64,000 nucleotides of DNA from Desulfuromonadales bacterium (lineage in GTDB: Bacteria; Desulfobacterota; Desulfuromonadia; Desulfuromonadales; Syntrophotaleaceae): NCBI GenBank assembly GCA_013619105.1, contig JABXKU010000003.1:1-64000 (forward strand), written 5' to 3'. Below, piece after piece: positions 43,947-54,057 of the stretch. The position numbers and the translations under genes were made by a program. The first letter of the stretch is position 1. The number at the start of each line of letters is the position of its first letter. The notes beneath the pieces were generated by a model. The model ran no database searches and was not told the origin of the DNA. It saw only the letters and a program-made list of their open reading frames with translations.

Positions 43947-44118
43947 TGGAGCTGATAATGGTCCTTTACTCTAGGCATATTGCTGCATAATAGTTCTTGT
44001 TTTGCTGCAGCATGTTTCTTGGAAGGCCAAAGCTCAAGAAATTCATTCTTTCATGTGACGCCGGCGCTGGCCGGCTTTACTGTTTATATTTGACGGCCCA
44101 ATGGGTTGTGGAGGAACT

Positions 44119-46674
44119 ATGCAAGAGCGCTACGATGCGGCTGCCATTGAACAGAAATGGCAACAGCAATGGGATGAGCAGCATACTTTTGCGGTACGGG
44201 AAGATTCCGAAAAACAGAAGTACTATCTGCTTGAGATGTTTCCCTATCCTTCGGGGCGTATTCACATGGGCCACGTACGCAATTATTCCATCGGCGACGT
44301 GGTAGCCCGATTCAAGCGTATGCAGGGCTTAAATGTACTTCATCCCATGGGTTGGGACGCCTTTGGAATGCCGGCGGAAAATGCGGCCATTCAGCATGGT
44401 ACCCACCCAGCAAAGTGGACCTACGAAAATATCGCTCATATGCGTTCACAGCTTAAAAAGATGGGCTTTGCCTACGATTGGCAGCGGGAGTTTGCTACCT
44501 GTGATGTTGAATATTATCGTTGGGAACAGTTGATCTTTTTGAAGATGTTCGAAAGGGGCCTGACCTATAAAAAGAGTTCCTTCGTCAATTGGTGTGAACC
44601 GTGTCAGACAGTACTGGCCAATGAACAGGTAGAGGATGGTCGTTGTTGGCGCTGTGACTGCGAAGTTGAGCAGAAAGAACTCGAGCAATGGTTTTTTAAA
44701 ATAACCGACTATGCCCAAGAACTGCTTGATGAAACCTATAACCTTAGTGGTTGGCCGGAGCCGGTACTGACCATGCAGCGCAATTGGATCGGTCGCAGCA
44801 CCGGCTGTGAGATCGATTTTTCGGTGGCCAATTCCGAGGCGATCATCAAGGTCTTCACTACCCGTCAGGACACCCTTTACGGGGCGACCTTTATGAGCCT
44901 GGCGCCGGAACATCCCATGGCTTTGGAGCTGGCTTCAGCAGAACAGCGGTCGGCCGTGGAGGCCTTTATCTCCAAGGTACGCTCCCAGGATAAAACCAAA
45001 CGGGTTAGTGGTGAATACGAAAAAGAAGGGATCTTTACCGGAGCCTACTGCATTAACCCGGTGACCTCGCAGCGGATCCCTGTGTATCTGGCTAACTTTG
45101 TGCTGATGGATTACGGCACAGGCGCGGTTATGGCTGTGCCCACCCACGATCAACGGGACTTTGAGTTTGCGGGCAAATACGACATTCCTTTGCAGGTGGT
45201 TATTCAACCTGAAGGGGAGCCCTTCGACACGGCAACCATGACCGAAGCCTGGACTGGGTCCGGACAGATGATTAACTCCGGGCCCTTTGACGGTCTCACC
45301 AACGAAGCCGCCAAGGAAAAGATTGCCGATTATCTTGAGGAGCAGAGTATCGGTCGTAAAACCGTCAATTTCCGCTTGCGCGACTGGGGGGTTTCCCGTC
45401 AGCGTTACTGGGGAACACCGATTCCGATTGTGTACTGCAAGCAGTGCGGTGCTGTACCGGTCCCGGAGGACCAGTTGCCGGTCGTGTTACCCCAAGATGT
45501 CTCGGTTTCCGGCGAAGGAGGCAGCCCACTAGCTCGCCACGAAGAATTTCTTTATACCGATTGTCCCCAGTGTGGTGGCAAGGCGCGGCGCGAAACCGAT
45601 ACTTTCGACACCTTTGTCGAAAGTTCCTGGTATTTCGCTCGTTACGCCTGTCCCCAATTTAGCGAAGGCCCCATTGATCCCTCGGCTGTGGATTACTGGC
45701 TGCCCATCGATCAATACATTGGCGGCATCGAACATGCGGTTATGCATCTGCTCTATGCTCGTTTTTTCACCAAGGTGCTGCGGGACCTGGGGTTGATGTC
45801 TGTCGACGAGCCCATTCGTAATCTTCTCACTCAGGGCATGGTCTGCATGGAGACTCGTTCTTGCCCTGAACACGGCTGGCTGTTCCCTGAAGAGGATATA
45901 GATGGCCGCTGCAGTAAGTGTGGCCAACCGGTGGTTCTCGGTCGTACAGAGAAGATGAGCAAGTCAAAGAAGAACGTGGTCGATCCCGACCTGCTTATCA
46001 GTCGTTATGGCGCGGATACCGCAAGGCTTTTCTCCCTGTTTGCCGCACCACCGGAGAAAGATTTGGAATGGAACGAACAGGGGGTCGAAGGTTGTTACCG
46101 TTTCCTGAACCGAGTCTGGCGTGCCGTCTATGATAGTTTCGACCTCGTGTCCGGAGCATCGTTGCAAGGCGATTCTAGCGATAAGGGAAAGGCTCTACGT
46201 CGGCAGACCCACCGTACCATCAAGAAGGTTACCGAAGATATCGATGGGAGTTTCCATTTCAATACTGCGATCTCTTCAGTGATGGAGTTGGTCAATGCCG
46301 TCTATGCTTTCGACACCAAGGAACAGTGCCCTGGCGTGGTTCGGGAAGCGCTGGAGTCAATAGTGTTGCTGCTGGCACCTTTTGTTCCTCATTTCAGCGA
46401 AGAACTCTGGCTGGTACTCGGTCATGATGAGGGAGTTGAGCAGGCTGGCTGGCCTGATTTTGATCCGGCGGCCTTGGTGGAAGACGAGAAAACCATAGTC
46501 GTGCAGGTTAATGGAAAAGTGCGCGGCAAGGTGACCGTGCCTACCAATGCTGCTGAAGAGACGCTACGCACTGCTGCTCTGGCAGAAGATAACGTTGCTC
46601 GCTTTATTGAAGGCAAGACCGTACGCAAGGTGATAGTGGTTCCTGGCCGCTTGGTCAATGTGGTGGTGTCATGA
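44119..46674 (+). CDS. leuS: Leucyl-tRNA synthetase
   Basis: The 851-residue class Ia synthetase has [15 protein letters not shown] (HIGH region near 45), a CP1 editing domain with the TTRQDT-type motif ([14 protein letters not shown] near 245) and the KMSKS loop ([13 protein letters not shown] near 615). The ATG at 44119 is chosen because GGAGG lies 5 bases upstream and it gives the usual MQERY-type N-terminus; an in-frame ATG 18 bases earlier lacks this. It overlaps lptE by 4 bases and heads leuS-lptE-holA. Confidence 0.97.
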   Translation: MQERYDAAAIEQKWQQQWDEQHTFAVREDSEKQKYYLLEMFPYPSGRIHMGHVRNYSIGDVVARFKRMQGLNVLHPMGWDAFGMPAENAAIQHGTHPAKWTYENIAHMRSQLKKMGFAYDWQREFATCDVEYYRWEQLIFLKMFERGLTYKKSSFVNWCEPCQTVLANEQVEDGRCWRCDCEVEQKELEQWFFKITDYAQELLDETYNLSGWPEPVLTMQRNWIGRSTGCEIDFSVANSEAIIKVFTTRQDTLYGATFMSLAPEHPMALELASAEQRSAVEAFISKVRSQDKTKRVSGEYEKEGIFTGAYCINPVTSQRIPVYLANFVLMDYGTGAVMAVPTHDQRDFEFAGKYDIPLQVVIQPEGEPFDTATMTEAWTGSGQMINSGPFDGLTNEAAKEKIADYLEEQSIGRKTVNFRLRDWGVSRQRYWGTPIPIVYCKQCGAVPVPEDQLPVVLPQDVSVSGEGGSPLARHEEFLYTDCPQCGGKARRETDTFDTFVESSWYFARYACPQFSEGPIDPSAVDYWLPIDQYIGGIEHAVMHLLYARFFTKVLRDLGLMSVDEPIRNLLTQGMVCMETRSCPEHGWLFPEEDIDGRCSKCGQPVVLGRTEKMSKSKKNVVDPDLLISRYGADTARLFSLFAAPPEKDLEWNEQGVEGCYRFLNRVWRAVYDSFDLVSGASLQGDSSDKGKALRRQTHRTIKKVTEDIDGSFHFNTAISSVMELVNAVYAFDTKEQCPGVVREALESIVLLLAPFVPHFSEELWLVLGHDEGVEQAGWPDFDPAALVEDEKTIVVQVNGKVRGKVTVPTNAAEETLRTAALAEDNVARFIEGKTVRKVIVVPGRLVNVVVS

Positions 46675-47183
46675 CCCGGTCAGTTGTTTTGGTCACTTTG
46701 TTAGCCCTGTTGTTGTCTGCTTGCAGTTACCGGCTGCAGGGTCGTGACGATACCTTGCCGGGAGATGTGCGCAGCCTCTATGTAGAAATGTTTCGCAACG
46801 ACAGCTATGAGCCGTACCTGGAAAATACAATCACTAACGAGGTGGTGGGGCGCTTCGCTCGGCATGGCCGAGTAGAAATTGTTGAACAGCCCTTGAATGC
46901 TGAAGGTCTTCTCGGTGGTCGTATCGTTGATTATAGCAACAAGGCGTTGTCCTATGACCGCGATGATAATATTGCCGAATATCGCTCGCAAATGACGGTA
47001 GAGGCGGTATTGCGCCGGGTTGATAATGGCGAAGTATTATGGAAAGGATCTGTGGTCTGGCAGGAAGACTATTCCGTCAGCAGCGATAAGGTGCTGCAAG
47101 ACGACCGCGAACAGGCTGCTATACAAGAAATTAGTCAGCGCTTGGCCGATGAACTTTTCTCTCACATGATCGATAATTTCTGA
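46671..47183 (+). CDS. lptE: LPS-assembly lipoprotein LptE
   Basis: The 170-residue protein has a lipoprotein signal with lipobox LLSAC (Cys 18) followed by SYRLQG, the LptE hallmark. It should sit in the outer membrane and plug the LptD barrel for lipopolysaccharide insertion. The middle contains an [12 protein letters not shown] segment typical of the family. The leuS-lptE-holA order is conserved in many Gram-negative bacteria and supports the call. Confidence 0.9.
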   Translation: MTRSVVLVTLLALLLSACSYRLQGRDDTLPGDVRSLYVEMFRNDSYEPYLENTITNEVVGRFARHGRVEIVEQPLNAEGLLGGRIVDYSNKALSYDRDDNIAEYRSQMTVEAVLRRVDNGEVLWKGSVVWQEDYSVSSDKVLQDDREQAAIQEISQRLADELFSHMIDNF

Positions 47184-47190
47184 GCATCCT

Positions 47191-48210
47191 ATGGCAAGCA
47201 AGCCAATGACTCCAGGCGATTTGAAAAAGGCCTTCAAGGCACGGCAGTTTCCGAGCTTGCTGTTGCTTTATGGCGAAGAGCGCTTCTTCTTAGAAGAAAC
47301 CCTGGAAGAATTGTTGCAATTGACGGTTCCCAGGGAAAGTCGCGACTTCAATTACAATCTGTTCCATGGCAAATCGGCCCGTGGTGCCGAGATTTACGAC
47401 GTTGCCCGAACCTTCCCTGTTTTCAGCCCCCTACGGTTGGTGGTCGTGCGCGACGCCCAGTTACTACCTGCCGCCGAACTCGAGCAGTTGTTGCCCTATT
47501 TGCAAGATCCGGTGACTGAAACGGTGCTGGTACTAACCGCAGACAAGGTCGATGGCCGGCGTAAATTTTACCAGCAGTTTAAAAAACGCGGCACCCTGGT
47601 TGAATTCAAGAAATATTATGAAAATCAGATACCGGGCTTTATCCGAGATCGAGCCAGGTTGAGGGGGGTGGCCTTTGCTGAAGAGGCAATGGCGCTGTTT
47701 TGTCGAAGGGTTGGCAGTAATCTGCAGGAAATTGTCGGTGAACTTGAGAAGCTGGCTACCTACCTCGGTGAACGCACACTGGTCGATGTTGACGATGTTC
47801 GGGCGATCGTTTCTGACACGCACATCGACAGTGTCTTTGAATTGACCGACTCTATAGGCCGGCAGAACTCATCGCGAGCTCTTTCGCTGCTTAACCGACT
47901 GCTGGCAGATGGGACGGCGCCTCTGGTAGTATTGGCAATGCTGGCCCGACATTTTCGGCAGATGTGGAAAGCTCGCTATCTGCTTGATCAGCGTGTCGGA
48001 AATAAGGAGGTCGCCCGGGGGGTTGGAATTAATCCCTACTTTCTCGATGGATTGCTGCAGCAGGTTCGGGTCTTTCCAGCATCGCACTATCAAGGGGTTT
48101 TTGAGCAGTTGCTTGAAGTCGACCTGGCTCTAAAGTCGGGCGGGGCCAATGCCGCGGCCCTTCTGCAGGGGTTGGTCCTGGGGATTTGTCAAACAGATCG
48201 TTCTAAATAA
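47191..48210 (+). CDS. holA: DNA polymerase III delta subunit
   Basis: The 339-residue protein is the clamp-opening delta subunit. It has the N-terminal LLLYGEERFFLEETL segment, ARTFPVFSPLRLVVVRDAQ near 70 (clamp-interacting region) and the C-terminal all-helical collar region. It follows lptE by 7 bases. A bidirectional terminator separates it from rpsT. Confidence 0.93.
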   Translation: MASKPMTPGDLKKAFKARQFPSLLLLYGEERFFLEETLEELLQLTVPRESRDFNYNLFHGKSARGAEIYDVARTFPVFSPLRLVVVRDAQLLPAAELEQLLPYLQDPVTETVLVLTADKVDGRRKFYQQFKKRGTLVEFKKYYENQIPGFIRDRARLRGVAFAEEAMALFCRRVGSNLQEIVGELEKLATYLGERTLVDVDDVRAIVSDTHIDSVFELTDSIGRQNSSRALSLLNRLLADGTAPLVVLAMLARHFRQMWKARYLLDQRVGNKEVARGVGINPYFLDGLLQQVRVFPASHYQGVFEQLLEVDLALKSGGANAAALLQGLVLGICQTDRSK

Positions 48211-48240
48211 AAAAAGGGGCTGCAATGCAGCCCCTTTTTG
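48211..48240. terminator. Bidirectional terminator between holA and rpsT
   Basis: A 13-bp stem (48211-48223 with 48227-48239) has an A5 start and T5 end around a GGGGCTGC core. Confidence 0.92.
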
Positions 48241-48265
48241 TATTTTTCACTAACCTTTAGTTCGA

Positions 48266-48529
48266 TCAGGCCAGAGTGTTGACCAATTTGTTCAGGCGGG
48301 AGATTTTGCGGCTGGCAGTGGATTGGTGGATAATCCCTTTGGTAGCCGCTTTGTCAATGTAGGGAACAGCCCGGGTCAGAGCGGTCTGGGCGGTCTCTTT
48401 TTCGCCGTTGGCAACGGCCGTACGAACCTGCTTAACGAAGGTGCGCATGGTGGTGCGAATATGGGTGTTACGGGCGGTGCGAACGACAGTTTGTTTGTTG
48501 CGTTTGATTGCAGATTTGTGATTAGCCAA
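48266..48529 (-). CDS. rpsT: Ribosomal protein S20
   Basis: The 87-residue basic helical protein ([12 protein letters not shown] at the start, [18 protein letters not shown] at the end) is S20, a primary 16S rRNA binder. The start codon is TTG, with GGAGG 9 bases upstream; a UUG start is also used by E. coli rpsT, where it takes part in autoregulation. It is monocistronic with a strong promoter. Confidence 0.96.
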   Translation of the reverse strand: MANHKSAIKRNKQTVVRTARNTHIRTTMRTFVKQVRTAVANGEKETAQTALTRAVPYIDKAATKGIIHQSTASRKISRLNKLVNTLA

Positions 48530-48595
48530 TGTGGTTATCCTCCGGTTTGATATAAATATGGTTCGCCAGCTGTGCTGGTATGTTGAATTGGGCTA

Positions 48596-48624
48596 TTTAT
48601 AGCATTTGCCGAAGCCCCAGTCAA
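48596..48624 (-). promoter_or_regulatory. rpsT promoter
   Basis: On the minus strand TTGACT (48619-48624) and TATAAA (48596-48601) are 17 bases apart. The leader of about 60 bases carries the small hairpin CCAGC-TGT-GCTGG (48566-48578). Confidence 0.75.
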
Positions 48625-48744
48625 GATAAGAAAACAGCAATAATGTATTGAAAAAGGCTTTAGTTTCAGTTGGTTAAGAGAAGTTTGCGTTGAATTATAA
48701 TAATTTCATCACTTTGTCGATTGAAAGCGCGGGGGATTCAGTAT

Positions 48745-50325
48745 ATGTCCGAAAAGAGGCAGATATCGGCAGCGACTGCCGTCATGGGTGCAGCGACCGG
48801 CTTAAGTCGCATCGCCGGACTGGTGCGCGACATGGTGGTTGCCAGCCTGTTTGGCGCTGGTTTCGGAACCGATGCCTTTTTCATGGCCTTTACCATACCC
48901 AATCTGTTGCGGCGGTTTTTTGCCGAAGGCGCATTGACTGCTGCCTTTGTGCCGACATTTTCCACTGTCTACCATAAGCAGGGGGTGGACGAAGCACGCC
49001 GTGTAGCGAATATATGCTGGACCTTGTTGTTGTTAATTATGGCAGCCATAACGCTGTTGGGTATTTGGGCGTCACCAGTGATTGTTCGTGCAATCGGGGC
49101 CGGTTATGGAGATGTGGCTGGTAAGCTGGCACTTACAGACTTTCTGAATCGATTGATGTTTCCCTATATCTTTTTTGTTAGTCTTTTGGCCTTGATCACT
49201 GGCATTCTCAATGTTCTCGGACACTATTTTTTACCCTCTTTTTCCACGGTACTATTAAATATCAGCATGATCGTTTGCGCCGTGTTACTGGCACCGCTTT
49301 TTCCTCTGCAACCTATTGTCGCACTGGCTATCGGGGTTTTGGTCGGTGGTTTGCTGCAGTTGGTCATTCAGTTTCCGGTGCTGCGCCTCAAGGGGATTCG
49401 CCTGCGCTTCGATTTTAACTTTAGGCACCCTTCGGTTATAAGGGTAGCTCGTTTGATGCTTCCCGGACTGGCCGGAGTGGCTATATATCAGATTAATGTG
49501 GTGGTTTCTCGTTTGCTCGCATCGTTTCTCCCGGAGGGAAGCGTGTCTTATCTCTATTACGGTCAGCGCCTGTTCGAATTACCTCAGGGAATATTTGTAG
49601 TCTCCTTGGCCCAGGCTGTCTTGCCGGCCATGAGTCGACAGGCGGCAGTCGGTGATAGTGCAGGGCTCAAAGAGTCGCTCCGTTTCTCCTTGGTGCTGAT
49701 CAGTATCGTCACATTGCCCGCTGCGGCCGGTCTTATCGTCTGTGCGGTACCGGTATACAGCTTATTTTTTATGCGCGGTGCCTTTAGCTACCAGGATGTC
49801 TCGCAAACCGCCATGGCCCTGTGCGCTTATGCTCCCGGCTTGCTTTTCGTCGGTGTGAGCCGCATTCTGGTTCCGACCTTTTACGCTCTGCAGGATACCC
49901 GTACCCCGGTCTGGGTTTCCTTCTGGACCCTGGTTGTGAATGCCTTGCTCGGGCTATTGCTTATGGGGCCACTGCGCCATGTAGGCCTGGCTCTGGCCCT
50001 GAGCTTGTCCTCCGTGTGCAATTGTGTGCTGCTCGGTTGGTTGCTACGCCGTAAAATCGGCCCCTGGGGGTTTGGCGCTATGGCTAGTTCGCTGCTAAGG
50101 GCGTTGCCCGCCACCTTGCTCATGGCAGCTGGAGCTTGGCTGATACTGCGGTCTGTAGACTGGCAGGTAGGTGGATGGTCATTTGTTAAGCTAATGACGT
50201 TGGGAGGCGCTGTCAGTGTAGGAATGGTCATTTATTGTGGCGTCTGTCTGTTGTGTGGGGTCACTGAAATTCGTGATGGGCTGCTACTGGTAGGGCGCAA
50301 ACTCGGTTTTGCTCGAAAGGTCTAA
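48745..50325 (+). CDS. murJ: Lipid II flippase MurJ
   Basis: The 526-residue integral membrane protein of the MATE/MviN family has about 14 hydrophobic helices and the family's N-terminal GLSRIAGLVRDMVVASLFGAG and AFFMAFTIPNLLRRFFAEGA segments, including the conserved Arg residues that line the cavity. It flips lipid II across the inner membrane for peptidoglycan synthesis. The ATG at 48745 is preferred because GGGGGA precedes it and it gives the normal N-terminus; an in-frame start 24 bases upstream has no better signal. Confidence 0.94.
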   Translation: MSEKRQISAATAVMGAATGLSRIAGLVRDMVVASLFGAGFGTDAFFMAFTIPNLLRRFFAEGALTAAFVPTFSTVYHKQGVDEARRVANICWTLLLLIMAAITLLGIWASPVIVRAIGAGYGDVAGKLALTDFLNRLMFPYIFFVSLLALITGILNVLGHYFLPSFSTVLLNISMIVCAVLLAPLFPLQPIVALAIGVLVGGLLQLVIQFPVLRLKGIRLRFDFNFRHPSVIRVARLMLPGLAGVAIYQINVVVSRLLASFLPEGSVSYLYYGQRLFELPQGIFVVSLAQAVLPAMSRQAAVGDSAGLKESLRFSLVLISIVTLPAAAGLIVCAVPVYSLFFMRGAFSYQDVSQTAMALCAYAPGLLFVGVSRILVPTFYALQDTRTPVWVSFWTLVVNALLGLLLMGPLRHVGLALALSLSSVCNCVLLGWLLRRKIGPWGFGAMASSLLRALPATLLMAAGAWLILRSVDWQVGGWSFVKLMTLGGAVSVGMVIYCGVCLLCGVTEIRDGLLLVGRKLGFARKV

Positions 50326-50555
50326 TAGACGCAGTTCTGTAGTCAGTGCGGTGGGTGACCCTTATGACTTTTTGCTCTTACTGAATCAGGGCAGGGCGGG
50401 CTGTAGTTCTTCCTCCCAACAATTTTTCTTTCCGTGTCTGCCGAGTTGGAACTCATCTTGTCGATTTTCGATGGCTATTTGAATAGGAACTTCTCTTGCT
50501 TCTGCGGCTGTCGCCGAGTGTTGAAAAAAAAACAACGCTATCTATCTTAAAGAGC

Positions 50556-50585
50556 TTGACATGACTGGGGTTACTTCGGTATAAA
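50556..50585 (+). promoter_or_regulatory. tRNA-Val promoter
   Basis: TTGACA (50556-50561) and TATAAA (50580-50585) are separated by 18 bases, about 20 bases upstream of the tRNA. Confidence 0.75.
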
Positions 50586-50605
50586 TTGCCTCGTTGTTGG
50601 GACAT

Positions 50606-50680
50606 AGGCGCGTAGCTCAGTGGGAGAGCACTACACTGACACTGTAGGGGTCGGCGGTTCAATCCCGCCCGCGCCTACCA
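50606..50680 (+). tRNA. tRNA-Val (anticodon GAC)
   Basis: A complete 75-base cloverleaf: acceptor stem AGGCGCG/CGCGCCT, D-arm GCTC/GAGC, anticodon stem CTACA/TGTAG with loop CTGACAC (anticodon GAC), T-arm GGCGG/CCGCC with loop TTCAATC, discriminator A and encoded CCA. Confidence 0.96.
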
Positions 50681-50709
50681 ACATCTACAAACGACGACTC
50701 GCACCGATC

Positions 50710-50734
50710 GAGGCATCTCCGGATGCCTCTTTTT
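50710..50734 (+). terminator. Terminator or attenuator between tRNA-Val and thrS
   Basis: An 8-bp stem (50710-50717 with 50722-50729, loop tccg) is followed by T5. It lies only 22 bases before the thrS start, so it could terminate tRNA-Val transcription or attenuate read-through into thrS. Confidence 0.8.
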
Positions 50735-50756
50735 ATTCGTGGAGAAGACTATCGAT

Positions 50757-52667
50757 ATGCTGCGCGTAGAATTACCAGACGGCTCAGTTAAAGAGGTTCC
50801 CGCAGGGAGCACCGTAAAGGATGTTGCTGAAGGAATTGGAGCCGGGTTGGCAAGACAGGCCATCGCCGGAAAAATTAATGGTCAGTTAACCGATTTGACA
50901 GCAGTTGTCGAAGATGGATGTCGGTTGGAGATACTCACCCTTACGAGTCCTGAAGGGCTGAGGATATATCGCCATACCGCGGCTCATCTTATGGCTCATG
51001 CTGTCAAAGAGCTGTTTGGTAAGGACGTTCAGGTAACCATCGGGCCTTCCATAGAAAACGGCTTTTACTACGACTTTTACACGGAGACCCATACTTTCTC
51101 GCCCGACGACTTCGAGCGCATCGAGCAAAAGATGCAGGAGTTGGTTAAGGCCAATCAACCGATTACTCGGCAGGAAGTCAGTCGCGACAGCGCTATTGAG
51201 TTATTTCGCAGCCTTGGCGAAGATTACAAGGTGCGGCTTATTGAAGATCTGTCCGAACCGGTCGTCTCTCTTTACCGTCAGGGGGATTTTGTTGATCTCT
51301 GCCGCGGACCCCATCTGCCCAGCACGGGCCGTATCAAAGCCTTTAAGCTAACTAGTGTGGCGGGTGCCTATTGGCGTGGCGATGAAAAAAACGCCATGTT
51401 GCAGCGTATCTATGCTACGGCATTTCCGGACAAGAAGCAGCTTAGATGTCATTTGGCCAAGCTGGAAGAAGCCCGCAAGCGTGATCATCGCCGGATCGGT
51501 AAGGAGTTAGATCTCTTTTCTTTTAGCGAAGAGGCTGGCGCAGGCTTGGTACTCTGGCACCCTAAAGGGGCGATGCTGCGGACCCTGCTTGAGGATTTTG
51601 AACGTAAACAGCATCTCAAAAGGGGTTACGACCTGGTTCTCGGTCCGCAGATTCTAAAGACCGAACTGTGGCAAACCTCTGGGCATTACGAAAACTACCG
51701 CGAGAATATGTATTTCACCGAGGTAGACGGCCAGGGATACGGTCTCAAGCCGATGAACTGTCTGGCCCATATGCTGATCTACAAGTCGCATATGCGCTCC
51801 TACCGCGATTTGCCCCTGCGTTATTTTGAGCTTGGCACCGTACATCGCCATGAAAAATCTGGTGTTTTGCACGGATTGCTACGGGTTCGGGGCTTTACTC
51901 AAGACGATGCCCATATACTCTGTACCCCTGACCAGCTTGACGGTGAGATTAAGGGCGTGCTGCAATTTGTCCAGGACGTTATGGGTATTTTCGGCTTTGA
52001 GTATGAGGTGGAAATCTCTACCCGGCCTGAAAAATCCATCGGCAGCGATCAGGACTGGGAATTAGCCACTAACGCTCTGATGGGTGCTCTTAAAGATTCA
52101 GGCCTCGAGTTTGAAATTAATGCCGGCGATGGCGCGTTTTACGGCCCTAAGATCGACATCAAGCTCAAGGACGCTCTTGACAGGAAGTGGCAGTGTGCTA
52201 CAATTCAATGCGATTTTACATTGCCCGAGAGGTTCGACCTGAGCTATATCGGAGCCGATGGAGAAAAGCACCGGCCAGTAATGTTGCATCGGGTTATTCT
52301 TGGTGCCATTGAACGCTTTGTCGGAGTGCTGATCGAGCATTACGCTGGGAACTTCCCTTTGTGGCTTTCCCCTGTTCAGGCAGTAATTGTCAATGTAACT
52401 GACAATCAGGCTGAATATGCAGAGCAGGTCTGGCGCGAGCTGCAAGATGCAGGTATTCGGGTCGAGAAGGACCTACGCAACGAAAAACTGGGTTTTAAGA
52501 TTCGCGAAGCTCAGATGGCCAAAGTTCCTTATATGCTGGTAATCGGCGATAACGAGATGGAGAGCGGAACTGTTGCTCCCCGTTACCGCACGGGCAAGAG
52601 TCTTGATCCTATGTCGGTTGCGGACTTTGTCCAGCATGTGCAGGACGAGTGTAGTCAATATCGTTAG
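50757..52667 (+). CDS. thrS: Threonyl-tRNA synthetase
   Basis: The 636-residue class II synthetase has an N-terminal TGS domain ([10 protein letters not shown]), the editing/SAD domain with [16 protein letters not shown] (near 70) and [14 protein letters not shown] (near 180), the catalytic domain with zinc ligands Cys, His and His (MNCLAH near 334), and a C-terminal anticodon domain. The ATG at 50757 gives the family N-terminus; a GTG at 50739 in frame is less likely. It opens the thrS-infC-rpmI-rplT-pheST block. Confidence 0.96.
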   Translation: MLRVELPDGSVKEVPAGSTVKDVAEGIGAGLARQAIAGKINGQLTDLTAVVEDGCRLEILTLTSPEGLRIYRHTAAHLMAHAVKELFGKDVQVTIGPSIENGFYYDFYTETHTFSPDDFERIEQKMQELVKANQPITRQEVSRDSAIELFRSLGEDYKVRLIEDLSEPVVSLYRQGDFVDLCRGPHLPSTGRIKAFKLTSVAGAYWRGDEKNAMLQRIYATAFPDKKQLRCHLAKLEEARKRDHRRIGKELDLFSFSEEAGAGLVLWHPKGAMLRTLLEDFERKQHLKRGYDLVLGPQILKTELWQTSGHYENYRENMYFTEVDGQGYGLKPMNCLAHMLIYKSHMRSYRDLPLRYFELGTVHRHEKSGVLHGLLRVRGFTQDDAHILCTPDQLDGEIKGVLQFVQDVMGIFGFEYEVEISTRPEKSIGSDQDWELATNALMGALKDSGLEFEINAGDGAFYGPKIDIKLKDALDRKWQCATIQCDFTLPERFDLSYIGADGEKHRPVMLHRVILGAIERFVGVLIEHYAGNFPLWLSPVQAVIVNVTDNQAEYAEQVWRELQDAGIRVEKDLRNEKLGFKIREAQMAKVPYMLVIGDNEMESGTVAPRYRTGKSLDPMSVADFVQHVQDECSQYR

Positions 52668-52678
52668 GAGGTGTCACC

Positions 52679-53191
52679 ATAGCTAAGCAAGAGACACGCA
52701 TAAATCGTGATATCCGTGCCCGACAAGTTCGGGTTGTTGATGATGAGGGGGAATTGCTCGGAATTTTGACCGTTCCCGAAGCCCTTGCTGTTGCCGACGA
52801 ACACGGTCTCGACCTCGTCGAGGTTTCGCCCAATGCTGATCCGCCGGTATGTCGTATCATGGACTACGGCAAGTACAAGTATCAGGCAAGCAAGCGGGCA
52901 GCTGAGGCCAAGAAGAAGTCGGCTAAGGTTGAGGTCAAAGAAGTCAAGATGCGACCTAAGACCGAGGAACATGACTTCCAAGTCAAGTTGCGTAATGCCC
53001 GTCGTTTTCTCGACGATGGCAACCGCGTCAAGGTGACGGTGATGTTTCGTGGCAGGGAGGTTACTCATCCCGAGTTTGGCCGTAGGTTGATGGAAAAACT
53101 TGCTACGCAGGTAGCTGACATCGCTGTGGTGGAAATGCACCCACGAATGGCTGGTCGTTTCATGACTATGGTGGTGGCACCTAAAAAATAA
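52679..53191 (+). CDS. infC: Translation initiation factor IF-3, with ATA start codon
   Basis: The 170-residue protein is IF-3 with its N-domain (RINRDIRARQVRVVDDEGE), linker (YQASKRAAEAKKKSAKVEVKE split by lysines) and C-domain (KLRNARRFL, VTVMFRGREVTH). No ATG, GTG or TTG suits the N-terminus. The codon at the expected start is ATA at 52679, placed 5 bases after a perfect AGGAGGTG. Rare AUU/AUA-type starts in infC are known to allow autoregulation by IF-3 itself, which discriminates against them. It begins 11 bases after thrS. Confidence 0.94.
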   Translation: MAKQETRINRDIRARQVRVVDDEGELLGILTVPEALAVADEHGLDLVEVSPNADPPVCRIMDYGKYKYQASKRAAEAKKKSAKVEVKEVKMRPKTEEHDFQVKLRNARRFLDDGNRVKVTVMFRGREVTHPEFGRRLMEKLATQVADIAVVEMHPRMAGRFMTMVVAPKK

Positions 53192-53284
53192 ACGATTAAC
53201 GGTCTTTGTCGCAATTGTAAAGCGCGGAAGCGTTTACACAATTCAGTCCGTTGTCGATAGCAAACGTTCAAGGAGAGGTTTCTC

Positions 53285-53482
53285 ATGCCCAAAATAAAAA
53301 CTAATCGCGGTGCTGCCAAGCGTTTTCGTAAAACGGGTACCGGAAAGATTCGTCGTAATAAGGCTTTTACCAGCCATATCCTGACCAAGAAATCTACTAA
53401 GAGAAAACGCGATCTGCGTAAGGCCACTCTGGTGTCCAAGGCGGACGCCGGCAATATTGCCCGTCTTATCCCTTACAAGTAA
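53285..53482 (+). CDS. rpmI: Ribosomal protein L35
   Basis: The 65-residue, Lys/Arg-rich protein ([20 protein letters not shown]) is L35 of the 50S subunit. The classical infC-rpmI-rplT order is preserved. It has a good ribosome-binding site (AAGGAGAGG). Confidence 0.97.
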   Translation: MPKIKTNRGAAKRFRKTGTGKIRRNKAFTSHILTKKSTKRKRDLRKATLVSKADAGNIARLIPYK

Positions 53483-53592
53483 TCGAGGGCAAGCGGGCTT
53501 GGCTTAAGACCGAGAACTGAGGGGACAGGTCTCCTCCTTCAGATCCGGCAGCGGTAATACCGCCATATCCAAGCACTACACAGGAGTAATAC

Positions 53593-53949
53593 ATGCCAAG
53601 AGTAAAAAGAGGTTTCAAAGCGAGACGTAGAAGAAACAAAGTTCTCAAATTAGCCAAAGGTTATCGTGGCGCGCGCGGCAAACTATTTCGCAGCGCTACC
53701 GAGGCCGTCGATCGCGGATTGAAATATGCGTTTCGCGACCGCAAAGTCAAAAAACGGGACTTTCGGGCTCTGTGGATTTCGCGGATCAATGCGGCTTCCC
53801 GGGACAACGGCCTGTCTTACAGCCGTCTCGTATACGGGTTGAAGCAAGCCGAAATTGGAATCGACCGCAAGATTCTGGCTCAGCTTGCCGTTTGCGATCC
53901 AACTGGCTTTGCTGCTATCGTTGATAAAGCTAAGGCCAAGATGCAGTAA
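53593..53949 (+). CDS. rplT: Ribosomal protein L20
   Basis: The 118-residue basic protein ([20 protein letters not shown]) is L20, an early 50S assembly protein that in other bacteria represses its own operon by binding the leader RNA. It follows rpmI by 110 bases and is ended by tandem hairpins before pheS. Confidence 0.97.
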   Translation: MPRVKRGFKARRRRNKVLKLAKGYRGARGKLFRSATEAVDRGLKYAFRDRKVKKRDFRALWISRINAASRDNGLSYSRLVYGLKQAEIGIDRKILAQLAVCDPTGFAAIVDKAKAKMQ

Positions 53950-53956
53950 GCTACCC

Positions 53957-53995
53957 AAAAAAAGAGATGAGGGCCTTCCTCATCTCTTTTTTTTT
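53957..53995 (+). terminator. Terminator after rplT
   Basis: A 10-bp stem (53963-53972 with 53978-53987) is flanked by an A7 run and a T9 run, a strong intrinsic terminator. Confidence 0.92.
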
Positions 53996-54005
53996 GGTTA
54001 AAAAT

Positions 54006-54032
54006 GGAAGCCGTTGGGCTTCCTTTCCTTTT
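54006..54032 (+). terminator. Second hairpin before pheS, possible attenuator
   Basis: GGAAGCC (54006-54012) pairs with GGCTTCC (54017-54023), followed by a T-rich tract. It lies within a short frame that runs in phase into pheS and includes Phe and Tyr codons, so an attenuation role is conceivable. Confidence 0.55.
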
Positions 54033-54057
54033 TTACGGACAAGGCAACGGGATTGCT

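Noticed and set aside
50681..50756. T-box riboswitch before thrS
   Set aside because: The leader is under 80 bases, too short for a T-box, and shows only a plain terminator hairpin.
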